64,000 nt of DNA from Micromonospora sp045209745 (GTDB taxonomy: Bacteria; Actinomycetota; Actinomycetes; Mycobacteriales; Micromonosporaceae), in assembly GCF_045209745.1 (NCBI RefSeq), contig NZ_CP109273.1, positions 1,488,001-1,552,000 on the forward strand, in the 5' to 3' direction. Below are positions 40,097 to 48,868 of the stretch, one piece after another (within the stretch, counting starts at the first letter, position 1; each line of letters opens with the position of its first letter). The notes below the pieces were generated by a model. It had not been told where the DNA came from. It saw only the letters and a list, made by a program, of their open reading frames with translations, and did not search any database. Both the position numbers and the translations under genes were made by a program.

Positions 40097-40819
40097 TCAG
40101 ATCTTGGCGACCTGGTTGAAGTTGAGCTCCACCGGCGTCTCACGACCGAAGATCGACACCAGCACCTTGAGCTTCTGCTGGTCGGCGTTGATCTCGCTGA
40201 TCGTGGCCGGCAGCGACGCGAACGCACCGTCGGTGACGGTGACCGAGTCACCCACCTCGAAGTCGAGAACCTTGATCTCCGGCTTCGCCTTCTTCTGCTC
40301 GGTCTCGACGGCCGGCGCCAGCCACTTCAGCACCTCGTCGAGCGAGAGCGGGGCGGGCCGGTCAGCCCGGTCGGTCGCGCCGACGAAGCCGGTCACGCCC
40401 GGGGTGTTACGGACACACGAGTATGACTCGGCGGTCAGCTCCATCCGGACCAGGATGTAGCCCGGAAAGACCTTGGCCTGGACCTGGGAACGCTTACCGT
40501 TCTTGACCTCGACCTCTTCCCGGGTCGGCACCTCGACCTGGTAGATGAAGTCTTCCATGTCGAGGCTCGTGATCCGGGTCTCGAGGTTGGTCTTGACCTT
40601 GTTCTCGTAACCGGCGTACGAGTGCACCACGTACCAGTCACCCGGCGCGTAGCGCAGCTTCTGCCTCAGCTCGGCGACCGGGTCGTACTCCTCGTCCGGC
40701 GCAGGCTCGGTCGTTGGGAACTCCGGCTCGCTGGCGGCCTCAACCGACTCGTCGCCATCCGCCGTCGCGACCGTGGACTGCTCGTCCACCGGTCCGGCGG
40801 TCTCGTCGTACTCAGGCAC
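40097..40819 (-). CDS. nusG: Transcription termination/antitermination factor NusG
   Basis: NusG links RNA polymerase to Rho or to ribosomal S10. The 240-residue protein has an acidic N-terminal extension of about 55 residues, then the NGN domain (WYVVHSYAGYENKVKTNLET) and a C-terminal KOW domain (FEVGDSVTVTDGAFASLPAT). It follows secE by 39 nt. Confidence 0.97.
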   Translation of the reverse strand: MPEYDETAGPVDEQSTVATADGDESVEAASEPEFPTTEPAPDEEYDPVAELRQKLRYAPGDWYVVHSYAGYENKVKTNLETRITSLDMEDFIYQVEVPTREEVEVKNGKRSQVQAKVFPGYILVRMELTAESYSCVRNTPGVTGFVGATDRADRPAPLSLDEVLKWLAPAVETEQKKAKPEIKVLDFEVGDSVTVTDGAFASLPATISEINADQQKLKVLVSIFGRETPVELNFNQVAKI

Positions 40820-40858
40820 GCTCGCTCACTTCCGTCACTATCGGCTGGAGGCAGCCGG

Positions 40859-41251
40859 TCAGTCCGAGTTGCCGAAGACAAACAGCACGACCTTGGCGAA
40901 GCCGGAATCCAGCACCCCCACGATCGTCAGCATCACCGCGACGAACGTCACCACCACGGCGGTGTAGGTCAGCAACTCCTTGCGGGTCGGCCAGATGACC
41001 TTACGCAGTTCGGCTACGACCTCGCGGAAGAACCGGGCGATGCGGCCGAACACGCCCACCCGACCGGTTTCCGAACGCGTGGTCGGTCGGCTGTCCGCCG
41101 ACTCCGCCCGGGCACGCGACCGCGTGGCGGTGCCTCCCCGGGAGACCGGCTCGTCCGCGCTGGTGGCGTCGTCGTCAGCGACGTCGTCGACGACCTCGTC
41201 GTCCAGACGATCGTCGCCGGCGTCCTCGCCGTGCCGCTTATTGTCGGCCAC
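40859..41251 (-). CDS. secE: Preprotein translocase subunit SecE
   Basis: SecE clamps the SecY channel. The product is about 130 residues: a long acidic, disordered N-terminus (DRLDDEVVDDVADDDATSAD), then the conserved amphipathic segment FFREVVAELRKVIWPTRKEL and one membrane helix (YTAVVVTFVAVMLTIVGVL). The GTG at 41251 has GGAGGGCGAA upstream and is preferred over the longer frame to 41443. Confidence 0.93.
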   Translation of the reverse strand: MADNKRHGEDAGDDRLDDEVVDDVADDDATSADEPVSRGGTATRSRARAESADSRPTTRSETGRVGVFGRIARFFREVVAELRKVIWPTRKELLTYTAVVVTFVAVMLTIVGVLDSGFAKVVLFVFGNSD

Positions 41252-41465
41252 TTCGCCCTCCGTCGCGGAATCTCGGGTCGTACGCCGAGCGGCGTACGCA
41301 GCGCTGGTCACGCTGGCCGTACCCAACCGTCCCGCGACGGGCCGCGGCCGGTGGATCATCCGGAGGGCCCCGATTGCCTCGGAACCACCCCGCCGATGCC
41401 ACCACCACGGGCCGGACGCCGCCATGCTGGCGGCGCGACCCACGGGAACGGTCAGGCCTGAGGCG

Positions 41466-41538
<73 letters not shown>

Positions 41539-41667
41539 ATGCGGCAACACTCGCCCCACGCGGTCACAGACGACCGAGCAGGGGTCACTTGCCCCACGGC
41601 GGACCAGTGTACGGGTAGCGGCCCGACTTTCCCAACCGGTCTCTCCGCCACGCGTGGCGGGCTCGGC

Positions 41668-42060
41668 TCAGCGTGCCGTCCGGATGGTTGCCCGGGCCTG
41701 CGAGAGCACCTTTTCGCCCAGGCAGGTGGCGGTCACGTCGAGTCGGGTGAGGCCGTCCTCGGTCACCTCACGGACCCGCGCGGTCACCTCGATCTCGGTC
41801 CCCTGGTCGTCGTCCGGCACCACCACCGGCCGGGTGAAACGGACGCCGTACTCGACCACCGCGTCGGGCGCCCCGGCCCACTCGGTGACCGCCCGGCCGA
41901 CGAGCGCCATGGTGAACATGCCATGGGCGATCACCCCGGGCAGACCCACCTTGGTGGCGACCCGGTCGCTCCAGTGGATCGGGTTGAAGTCGCCCGAGGC
42001 ACCGGCGTAGCGGACCAGGTCCGCGCGGGTCACCCGGAACGTCTTTGCTGGCAACTCCAT
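41668..42060 (-). CDS. hadB: MaoC-like (R)-3-hydroxyacyl dehydratase subunit HadB
   Basis: The 130-residue protein has a hot-dog fold with the hydratase motif Y-AGASGDFNPIHW-S, carrying the catalytic Asp and His (D-F-N-P-I-H), then GLPGVIAHGMFTMALVGRAV. In mycobacteria HadB is the catalytic subunit of the FAS-II dehydratase, paired with HadA. Here it follows hadA by 1 nt. Its exact acyl substrate in this non-mycolate organism is open. Confidence 0.8.
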   Translation of the reverse strand: MELPAKTFRVTRADLVRYAGASGDFNPIHWSDRVATKVGLPGVIAHGMFTMALVGRAVTEWAGAPDAVVEYGVRFTRPVVVPDDDQGTEIEVTARVREVTEDGLTRLDVTATCLGEKVLSQARATIRTAR

Positions 42061-42061
42061 C

Positions 42062-42508
42062 TCAGGCCTCCCCGCGTACGACGATCTTGGACCAGACGGC
42101 GACCACGGGTTCCCCGCCGACGGTGCTGACGTCGGTGCGCGTGGTCAGGAAGCCGTGCCCGCCCCGGTTGCTGACGTCCTCGATGGTGTTGGTGCAGACC
42201 AGCTCGTCGCCAGCGATCACCGGCCGGGTGTACGCGAACCGCTGGTCACCGTGCACCACACGGCTGTAGTCCACACCCAGGGCCGGGTCCTCGATGATCT
42301 GGCTGCTCGCGGCCATCGTGACGATCACCGGGAAGGTCGGCGGGGCCACCACGTCGGGGTGGCCCAGCGCCTGCGCGGCCTGCGGGTCGTGGTGGACCGG
42401 GTCGGTGGCGCCGATGGCGCTGGCGAACTCACGGATCTTTTCTCGGCCCACCTGATAGGGGGCGGTCGGCGGATAGGTCCGGCCGACGAAGGAAGGGTCC
42501 AGAGGCAT
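42062..42508 (-). CDS. hadA: FAS1-like dehydratase subunit HadA (MaoC N-terminal type)
   Basis: The 148-residue protein belongs to the substrate-binding half of the HadAB dehydratase family. It starts MPLDPSFVGRTYPPTAPYQV and lacks the Asp-His catalytic pair in the HadB position, while retaining FPVIVTMAASSQIIEDPALG. The order rpmG-hadA-hadB-tRNA-Trp-secE is shared with mycobacteria, minus hadC. Confidence 0.8.
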   Translation of the reverse strand: MPLDPSFVGRTYPPTAPYQVGREKIREFASAIGATDPVHHDPQAAQALGHPDVVAPPTFPVIVTMAASSQIIEDPALGVDYSRVVHGDQRFAYTRPVIAGDELVCTNTIEDVSNRGGHGFLTTRTDVSTVGGEPVVAVWSKIVVRGEA

Positions 42509-42531
42509 GCCGCGAACCTACACGGAAAGCA

Positions 42532-42593
42532 CAATCGCCGATCTGATCGGCAGGCGGCGGCGGAGCCGCGCCAAACCGTCAGATCGGCGATTG
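42532..42593. repeat. 15-bp inverted repeat between rpmG and hadA
   Basis: CAATCGCCGATCTGA (42532-42546) and TCAGATCGGCGATTG (42579-42593) are exact reverse complements. The 32-nt loop can form a further GC hairpin. It could end rpmG transcripts or be an operator for hadAB. Confidence 0.65.
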
Positions 42594-42632
42594 AAAAGCT
42601 TCGACAGCGGCCGGCATGAGGCCGGCCACGGG

Positions 42633-42800
42633 TCAGCGGGTCTCGCGGTGGACCGTGTGCCGACCGTCGCGCGGGCAGAACTTCTTCAGCTCGATGCGGT
42701 CGGGGTCGTTACGGCGGTTCTTGCGCGTGATGTAGTTGCGCTCCTTGCACTCCACACACGCCAAAGTGATCTTCGGCCGGACATCGGTAGCCTTCGCCAC
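42633..42800 (-). CDS. rpmG: 50S ribosomal protein L33
   Basis: L33 is 55 residues. It starts at a GTG (42800) with MAKATDVRPKITLACVECKE and has two Cys-x2-Cys type positions: CVEC is intact, but only one cysteine (KKFCPRDGRHT) is visible in the second half, so zinc binding would be incomplete. It is too short for long-ORF filters. It lies ahead of hadA. Confidence 0.93.
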   Translation of the reverse strand: MAKATDVRPKITLACVECKERNYITRKNRRNDPDRIELKKFCPRDGRHTVHRETR

Positions 42801-42934
42801 GGCGGAGTGCCTTCCTCGCTAACGGAAACGAACTACGACGCGCCAGCCTAGACGCTGACAGCGCGGACATGCAAAGTGGGCGCCGGAAGCGCCCATCTCC
42901 TACGACCACCGGCAACGAGCCCGGAAGACGAGAG

Positions 42935-43007
42935 TAGCGGTGGCCGGACTTGAACCGGCGACACAGCGATTATGAGCCGCTTGCTCTACCATCTGAGCTA
43001 CACCGCT
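42935..43007 (-). tRNA. tRNA-Met (CAT)
   Basis: A 73-nt cloverleaf: acceptor AGCGGTG/CACCGCT, discriminator A, anticodon loop CTCATAA and T-loop TTCAAGT. The first pair is A-T rather than the unpaired first base of initiator tRNA, and the anticodon stem lacks three G-C pairs. Hence it is probably elongator tRNA-Met, although a CAT anticodon can also be lysidine-modified tRNA-Ile. Confidence 0.93.
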
Positions 43008-43031
43008 GCGATGGGTCCAGCTGAACCCTCG

Positions 43032-43104
43032 AGCCCCCTTACGGAATCGAACCGTAGACCTTCTCCTTACCATGGAGACGCTCTGCCGACTGAGCTAAGG
43101 GGGC
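43032..43104 (-). tRNA. tRNA-Thr (GGT)
   Basis: A 73-nt cloverleaf: acceptor GCCCCCT/AGGGGGC, discriminator T, anticodon stem TCTCC/GGAGA with loop ATGGTAA and T-loop TTCGATT. It lies just upstream of tRNA-Met on the same strand, so the two are likely cotranscribed. Confidence 0.95.
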
Positions 43105-43197
43105 CTGCGCGATCTCCCCGTGGGGCGCGCAGAAGTAAGAGTACACGGCCCGGCGCGACAGGTGAAATCGGATCCCCGGTGATCGTGCGCGCCCTGC

Positions 43198-45726
43198 TCA
43201 GGGCACGACACGAAGGCGCGGAAGCTCCCCGTTGGAGATCGTTTCCGGCTCGACCTGGGCACCGAACCAGGCGGCCAACCGTTCGTACGGCAGCGGCCGA
43301 CTGAACAGGAAGCCCTGCCCGATCTCACAGCCGATGTCCTGCAGAAGCTCCAGGGTCAGCTCACTCTCCACGCCCTCGGCGACCACGGCCAGGCCGAACT
43401 GCTGAGAGAGGGTCACCACGGCGTTGACGATAGCCAGGTCCCCTGGGTCGGTCGCCATGCCCTGCACGAAGGAACGGTCCACCTTCACCTCGTGCACCGG
43501 CAGCCGGCGCAGATGCGCCAGGGACGAGTCGCCGGTGCCGAAGTCGTCCACCGACAGCCGGACACCAAGGTCGCGCAGCCGCTGCAGGGTCGGGATGGGC
43601 CGGTCCGTGCCGTCCAGCACCCCCGCCTCGGTGATCTCCAGGGTGAGTCGCTGCGCCGGCACCCCATACTCGGTCAACAACTCGTGGACGCGGTCCGGGA
43701 AGTGTCGGTCGGTCAACGTACGGGCCGAGATGTTGACCGCGATGGGCAGAGGCTGATCGGCCAGCGCCCAGTCCCGGCTGCGACGCAGCCCCTCGCGGAG
43801 CACCACCTCGGTGAGCCTGCTCAACTGGCCGGTGTGCTCGGCCACCGCCACGAAGTCCTCGGGAGCGACCGTGCCGTGCGTCGGGTCCTCCCACCGGGCC
43901 AGGCACTCGACACCAACCAGGCGCCGGTCCCGCAGGGTCACCTTCGGTTGGAAGTAGACCTCCAACTCGCCCTGGTCCAACGCGCGGCGCAGATCGCCGG
44001 CCAGACCCAGCCGGCGCAACGATCGGGACTCCAGCGCGGGGTTGAACAGCTGCACGCTGCCCGGCACGGATTTGGCTGCCGTGGCGGCCAGGTCGACCCG
44101 AAGCAGCAGGGTCGCCGCATCGCTGCCGTGATCGGGGTGCACGGCCACCCCGACCGCGGTGTTCATGTCCAGGGTGAGCGCGTCGAAGACCATCTCGTCG
44201 CGGATCTGGTCGCGCAGTTGAGCAGCCAACTCAAGCGCGGCGTCGGCGCTTTCCAGCCGCAGCGTCACCAGGAACTCGTCCCCGCCGGCCCGGCCGACCA
44301 GAGCCGACGACGGCGCGCTGGCCCGCAGCCGGCTGGCGACCTCGGCGAGGACCTTGTCCCCGGCCGCGTGACCGAGGGACTCGTTGACCTGGCGCAGCCC
44401 GTCGACATCGAAGAGCAGCAGCGCCACCACCTCACCGGGCAGGCGGATCTTGACCGACTCTTCCAGCGCTGCGGTGATCCGCCGCCGGTTGGGCAGCCGG
44501 GTCAACGCGTCGTGGTACGCGTCATGCCGAAGCCGGTCGACGAGCCGGGAGTTTTCCAGTGCCACCGCCGCGTGTGCGGCCACCGTCTCGAAGACCGAGA
44601 TGTCGCGCTGGGTGAAGTACAGAGTGTCGGCGAGCCGGTTGGTGACCTCAAGAGTCCCGATCACCACCCCACTCGACTGGAGGGGAACGACGACGGTGTC
44701 CTTGACCCCCCTCTCCGCGAGGCTGGCCCTGAACTCGGGATCACTGGTCACTCCACGGCCGACCGTCACGGGGCGAGCCGTCTCCAACACCTTCTCCCGC
44801 AACGCCGACGGGGTCAGGGACAGGTCCAGCAGGCCCGAATCCTCGACCCGCGCGGTGAGCAGAATCTCGGGGTGTCGCCCCTGTGCTGGCAGCCAGAGCG
44901 TGGCGTACTCGGCCTGCATCAACGCGCGTACCCGACCGAGCAGGGCGTCGACAAGGGTGCCGTCCTGACCGCTGGCCGCCACCGCCCGACTCAACTCGTA
45001 CATGTCGGTCAGCGTGCGGTGCTGGCGGAAGAACTGGGTGTACGAGCGGTAGACCAGTGCGAGCCCAGCCGCCAGCGCGGCCAGAGGCACCAGCGACCAC
45101 CAGGACTCCCGGATCAGGATCAGGACGATCAGACCCGCGGCCACGTTGATGCCTGCGGTCAGGAGCAGGGACGGCACCGCGCGAAACGTTTCCCGGCCGG
45201 CCTGCCAACCCTGCAGGAGGGTATGCACCGAAGCAACGGCGGTGAGGCTGACCAGGATCACCACGCTGATCGCGCAACTGAGACTCACCCAGGTCGCCGG
45301 GCCAACACCGGGTCCCGGCGGCAACGCCTGGAGAACCAGTGTGGCGAGCGACGTGCCGGCCGCGGCCCGAGCGACGTTGAACCAGACCTTCGGCGCCGTT
45401 ACCCGGTGCCGTAGCTGCGTGACCAGGGACGCGAGCGTGTAGATGACCACGACCGTCAACGGCGGCAGGAAGTAGAGCGCGAGAACGAGCGGCAACTCGG
45501 TCAGCGTCATGGCCACCGACTGCCGGCGGACGACCAGCACCAGCAACGGAAGACCCGCGGCAATCATCGCCACGAGAAGAAGCGCAGCCCAGTGCCAGTC
45601 ACCAAACGGCCGGTCGGCGACCAGCCCGGTGAGAGTTACGCAGGTAACCGCGAGAAGGACCAGCGGAGCGGTGATGATCCAGGCGTCTTCCGATGACCTA
45701 CGCCTCAACTGGTCCCGCCCGATCAT
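43198..45726 (-). CDS. Membrane GAF-GGDEF-EAL cyclic-di-GMP protein
   Basis: The 842-residue protein has about seven membrane segments in residues 15-230, a GAF domain (about 250-395), a GGDEF domain and an EAL domain. GGDEF is intact at 481-485 and is preceded by LGHAAGD, so diguanylate cyclase activity is plausible. The EAL signature is ECL (607-609), keeping the metal-binding Glu; DDFGTG, VKVDRS and VAEGVE are also kept, so phosphodiesterase activity is also possible. Which activity dominates cannot be told. It stands alone after the tRNA pair. Confidence 0.93.
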   Translation of the reverse strand: MIGRDQLRRRSSEDAWIITAPLVLLAVTCVTLTGLVADRPFGDWHWAALLLVAMIAAGLPLLVLVVRRQSVAMTLTELPLVLALYFLPPLTVVVIYTLASLVTQLRHRVTAPKVWFNVARAAAGTSLATLVLQALPPGPGVGPATWVSLSCAISVVILVSLTAVASVHTLLQGWQAGRETFRAVPSLLLTAGINVAAGLIVLILIRESWWSLVPLAALAAGLALVYRSYTQFFRQHRTLTDMYELSRAVAASGQDGTLVDALLGRVRALMQAEYATLWLPAQGRHPEILLTARVEDSGLLDLSLTPSALREKVLETARPVTVGRGVTSDPEFRASLAERGVKDTVVVPLQSSGVVIGTLEVTNRLADTLYFTQRDISVFETVAAHAAVALENSRLVDRLRHDAYHDALTRLPNRRRITAALEESVKIRLPGEVVALLLFDVDGLRQVNESLGHAAGDKVLAEVASRLRASAPSSALVGRAGGDEFLVTLRLESADAALELAAQLRDQIRDEMVFDALTLDMNTAVGVAVHPDHGSDAATLLLRVDLAATAAKSVPGSVQLFNPALESRSLRRLGLAGDLRRALDQGELEVYFQPKVTLRDRRLVGVECLARWEDPTHGTVAPEDFVAVAEHTGQLSRLTEVVLREGLRRSRDWALADQPLPIAVNISARTLTDRHFPDRVHELLTEYGVPAQRLTLEITEAGVLDGTDRPIPTLQRLRDLGVRLSVDDFGTGDSSLAHLRRLPVHEVKVDRSFVQGMATDPGDLAIVNAVVTLSQQFGLAVVAEGVESELTLELLQDIGCEIGQGFLFSRPLPYERLAAWFGAQVEPETISNGELPRLRVVP

Positions 45727-45785
45727 CCCGCTCCCTGCCGGTGTGACGTGTCCTTGATAAGCGGCGACCCGTCGGACAGGGGTCG

Positions 45786-45911
45786 TCAGACCCAGATGAT
45801 GTCCGCCAGGTTCAGGTCCGCGGGGACACCGTGATTGCCGATGACCATGGTGGCGACGGCGGCGAGGATGAGGAGCGAGCCATACAGTCGGCCCAACCTA
45901 CGACCAGACAT
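45786..45911 (-). CDS. Small single-pass membrane protein (41 residues)
   Basis: The ATG at 45911 has AGGAG with an 8-nt spacer. The peptide starts MSGRRLGRLYGSLLILAAVA and has one hydrophobic helix after a basic N-terminus, then ends NLADIIWV. It lies just upstream of the GGDEF-EAL gene on the same strand. I do not recognise a family. It could also be a leader-like peptide. Confidence 0.45.
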   Translation of the reverse strand: MSGRRLGRLYGSLLILAAVATMVIGNHGVPADLNLADIIWV

Positions 45912-46452
45912 AAGATTGCTCCTGTCGGAAGGTCTCGTGGGGTAGTGGAGGTTCCACGATCGTGCCACAGTGCGGGCAGCCAGAGAAGTGGTGGTCGCCC
46001 TACTGGCCCCACCGTCTGTTACTTCCCGCCGTTCGGCCCACCGCCCTCATCGCACCGGGCCAGATCACGAGCTTGCGGCGCAGTTCACCGCTTCATGCAG
46101 CGTTGAATGCGACCTTCAACACAATTCGGGTCCAGCTGTGAACACTCGCCGCATCACGTCCGACGGTCACCGTCAGTAACTCTTAACAGCGGGCGCCTCC
46201 GGTCCAGCCATCGACCACCATACCGGCTTCGCGCCATCCCGCCAGCACCTCGTCGGGTTCCTTCACAAGGACGACGGTCAGCACGGCTGCGGACCATGAA
46301 CGACATAGGCGCAGCTCAACCCGCCTGCGGCATCGACGATTGCAGATAGGTTGCGCTCCAGCACGTGCGAATTCCCCAACGAACTCGAGCGGCGTACCTG
46401 CTGCCGCCAACCTCCCTGGACGGTCTGACGACTGCCCGACGAGGGGATCCGG
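45912..46452. other. Gene-poor gap between the c-di-GMP gene and the HNH pseudogene
   Basis: This 541-nt stretch is slightly lower in GC than its left side. Short open frames exist, for example a minus-strand one at 46183-46410 that ends in protein-like text (KEPDEVLAGWREAG), but none has a start, RBS and family pattern together. It may hold gene debris of the insertion hotspot. Confidence 0.4.
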
Positions 46453-46930
46453 CTAGTCCACCGGCCGAGCTTGCGCCCAGCGCATGACGAACTCCTGACC
46501 CTTCTCGGTGAGACCGAAGCACTCCACCGCAGGCATCGCCATGAAGTTGCCCTGGTTCCCGCCCGTGTCCACCGGCATCAACAGACCGTCCTGGATCAGG
46601 TAGCTGAGCATGATTCCGAAACCACCTGGCAGTTGGATCACAGCCGTCTTCGGCTCTGCCGCGAAGATCTCCAGCAACCTACGTTCGAGGTCGCCGTAGC
46701 GATGGTTGAGCACCGACAGATTGGCCTTGTACTGCAACATCGACTCCCGGTCGATCTGCCCTGGTCGTAGCGGAAGTGGCACGTCGGGCAGAGGGCGATG
46801 AGGTTCGCGAACGCGTGCTCTTGGACCTGGTTCCAGGGTCGATGTGAGCCAACTCGGTTGGAACCTGGCGACAGGTTGAAATCGAGCAGCGATGACCAGC
46901 CTCGACCAGGACGTCGCGCTGAAACGCCAT
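46453..46930 (-). pseudogene. HNH endonuclease pseudogene with two frameshifts
   Basis: Three frames must be joined to restore an HNH endonuclease. The first gives FQRDVLVEAGHRCSISTCRQ then VPTELAHIDP. After a -1 type shift near 46825 the second gives WNQVQEHAFANLIALCPTCH and FRYDQG. After another near 46760 the third gives QIDRESMLQYKANLSVLNHR and continues to the stop at 46453. The zinc-binding cysteines and the HID of the HNH site are recognisable across the joints. The N-terminus also looks shortened. Confidence 0.75.
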
Positions 46931-47240
46931 CGGGATCGCGGGCCTTCCCTCTGGCCTCTCATCTCCTGTCCAAGACGTGCCCGATCAGAGGGTTCAGCAG
47001 GGCACACCAGTCACAGACAGCGAAGGCCCTCGACCTCGCGTTTCCGCAGGTCAAGGGCCTTGCCGTTCCCTGGTGGCGGGTAGAGGCGCGACACGAACTG
47101 CCGAAGGCAGCCGCCACCCCGGAGCGTCCACAGGAGCCCGCGTCCGGCTTTGAGCGACAAACGCCAACCACTCTGCGTAGCCGCCGTCGCGCTCATCAAA
47201 GTCTTGACCTATGCGTTGATCATCTGCTTATGTTGACGAC
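46931..47240. other. Gap holding the older tRNA-Tyr scar
   Basis: This 310-nt stretch separates the HNH remnant from padR. Its only notable content is the tRNA-Tyr 3'-end plus terminator remnant at 47022-47086 and the padR promoter region just before 47241 (TTGACC at 47204, TATGTT at 47229, spaced 19 nt). Confidence 0.5.
47022..47086 (-). other. Diverged tRNA-Tyr 3' end plus terminator (old attachment-site scar)
   Basis: The last 16 nt (47071-47086, TGGTGGCGGGTAGAGG) are identical to the 3' end of the tRNA-Tyr fragment at 48916-48931. The preceding hairpin (AAGGCCCTCGACCT with AGGTCAAGGGCCTT, one mismatch) lies at the same distance as the terminator beside the younger copy. Both blocks are 65 nt long from hairpin to GAGG. 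The T-arm is not continued, so this is a remnant and no functional tRNA. Confidence 0.65.
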
Positions 47241-47597
47241 ATGACTGGATCCTTCGCGTCGATGCGCGAACCCACCTACTTCATCTTGGCCGCGTTGCAG
47301 GACGAACCCTTACACGGCTACGCAATCGTCAAGCGGGCGCAAGAGTTGTCCGACGGGCGGGTGCGCCTCACGACGGGCACCCTCTACGCCGCTTTGGACC
47401 GACTCACCCGGGAAGAGATGGTGCGGGTGGCCGACGAAGCGGTGGTCAACGGCCGTGCTCGCCGCACCTACGAGCTCACCCAGCGAGGTATGTCCGCGCT
47501 GCGTGCGGAAGCAGAGCGGATGGCTGCGGCCGCGAGCGTCGTTCGTGACCGTTCCGTCCGCTCGATGGCTGCGGCGGGTTGCGTGGTGCCGGCATGA
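47241..47597 (+). CDS. PadR family transcriptional regulator
   Basis: The 118-residue protein is a winged-helix PadR regulator: REPTYFILAALQDEPLHGYA, then LTTGTLYAALDRLTREEMVR and RRTYELTQRGMSALRAEAER. PadR proteins usually repress a neighbouring gene and respond to small molecules or stress. The gene overlaps the next one by ATGA, so the two are cotranscribed and the partner is the probable target or co-effector. The ATG at 47262 is an alternative start. Confidence 0.9.
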   Translation: MTGSFASMREPTYFILAALQDEPLHGYAIVKRAQELSDGRVRLTTGTLYAALDRLTREEMVRVADEAVVNGRARRTYELTQRGMSALRAEAERMAAAASVVRDRSVRSMAAAGCVVPA

Positions 47598-48505
47598 CTG
47601 AGCTGGAGCGCCGTTACCGGTGGCTACTGCGGGCCTACCCCCGCGCCTACCGGCAGTATCGCGCCGACGAGATGCTCGAAACCCTGCTCGCCACGACTGA
47701 GGACGAACGGCGGCGGCCGAAGCTTCGAGAAGCGGCGGCGCTCGTGGTCGGAGGGCTACGCGCCCGCACCGGTGTTGACCGTCTTGGCTCGCGATCGGCG
47801 CTGGGATACTCCGCGCTGCGGCTGTCCGCGCTGTCCCTGCTCATGTACGGCATGACACTCTGGGCCGGAGGTCCGATCGCGTACTTGGTGACGATGCTGT
47901 CGGAGGGCCCATACAACGTCGGCGCATGGTGGTTCATCGTCATTCCGGCGCTGCTGACCATCGCGCTCTTCGCAGCGGCGTGGGGTAGCTACCGGCTAGC
48001 ATTCGCTGCGGCGATATTGACCGTGGTCGCGCAACATTTGTCGGCAAATTGGTGGACCCCATCGCTCTGGTCGCTTGAGGGCCTCCAGGGCGCGATTGGC
48101 CCCAGGTTTTGGCCAGCGCTGCTGGCTTCGCTGGCCTTGCTGCGACTGCTCCGCGCACCCCGAACGCCCGTGACCAAACCGTGGGCCTGGCCCGTCCTCG
48201 GGGCACTGGCAGTCGTCGCTTTGACGCCGAGCCCGATCAACGGCTGGTCGGACGCACCGCTGATGTCCCTGTACGCGTTCGCCGCACTGGCCGTCATCAC
48301 CGCGCCCATCGATGCACGGATGCCCATTGTCGCCTCGGTGCTTCTCCTGGTGCCAGCCTTGGCACAAGCCACCTACCAGCTCTACTTCAAACAAGCAGGG
48401 TGGGAACTGGAAATTTCCATCACCACGATCCTCATCCTCACGGCGGTCATGGTGATCACGCTTGCCGCCGGCACAATCGCAGGCCGCCGCCAAGCCCGCA
48501 TGTAG
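47594..48505 (+). CDS. Multi-pass membrane protein paired with PadR
   Basis: The 303-residue protein starts MTELERRYRWLLRAYPRAYR, a soluble head of about 60 residues seen in many actinobacterial proteins that follow PadR regulators, then has about seven to eight membrane segments (for example LRLSALSLLMYGMTLWAGGP and SITTILILTAVMVITLAAGT). The function is unknown. The ATG at 47594 is part of the ATGA overlap with padR, which decides the start. Confidence 0.75.
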   Translation: MTELERRYRWLLRAYPRAYRQYRADEMLETLLATTEDERRRPKLREAAALVVGGLRARTGVDRLGSRSALGYSALRLSALSLLMYGMTLWAGGPIAYLVTMLSEGPYNVGAWWFIVIPALLTIALFAAAWGSYRLAFAAAILTVVAQHLSANWWTPSLWSLEGLQGAIGPRFWPALLASLALLRLLRAPRTPVTKPWAWPVLGALAVVALTPSPINGWSDAPLMSLYAFAALAVITAPIDARMPIVASVLLLVPALAQATYQLYFKQAGWELEISITTILILTAVMVITLAAGTIAGRRQARM

Positions 48506-48684
48506 ACACGCATTAGCTCGGTGCCCCTAACCACATCCTCCTTGGTAGGCGAGGCAGCGTCGCCAAGCCCTACCTTGAATGCCTCAACAGCACGCTCAGC
48601 CGCCCGCGAGTCGTGGGCTGTGTCAGCGAGCGTTTCCAGGCTGTAGAGCATCTTCGCGAATAATGCCCGTTTATCGGCGTGCAT
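48500..48684 (-). pseudogene. Possible gene fragment of unknown function
   Basis: On the minus strand, from the ATG at 48684, about 60 residues read like real protein (MHADKRALFAKMLYSLETLA, HDSRAAERAVEAFKVGLGDA, KEDVVRGTELMRVYMRAWRR). The frame then runs on antisense through the end of the membrane-protein gene and stops at 48382, so the native C-terminus seems to be lost. I do not know the family. Confidence 0.3.
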
Positions 48685-48866
48685 CAGGCGATGTGTCTCA
48701 GACGCGCTCTGAACCCGGGCGGCCCCCAGCTGGCCGGAGCAAGCCACTCCCACGCCGTGACGACCATGCTCCCGCCAGGACGCAACCAAGATCCAGCGGT
48801 GACACGTATGTGACACAGCCAGCGGGATCGAGCGGGCTAGAGCGGGACTGAGTGAGACTCACGAAA
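48506..48866. other. Gap between the PadR pair and the attachment site
   Basis: Apart from the possible fragment above, I see no gene here. By position it would belong to the remains of an older integrated element. Confidence 0.35.
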
Positions 48867-48868
48867 GA

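Noticed and set aside
43492..45414. 640-residue plus-strand open frame
   Set aside because: It is antisense to the GGDEF-EAL gene, which has recognisable catalytic motifs.
46183..46410. 75-residue minus-strand open frame
   Set aside because: The C-terminal half looks protein-like, but there is no RBS and no family pattern; it is kept only as possible debris in the gap entry.
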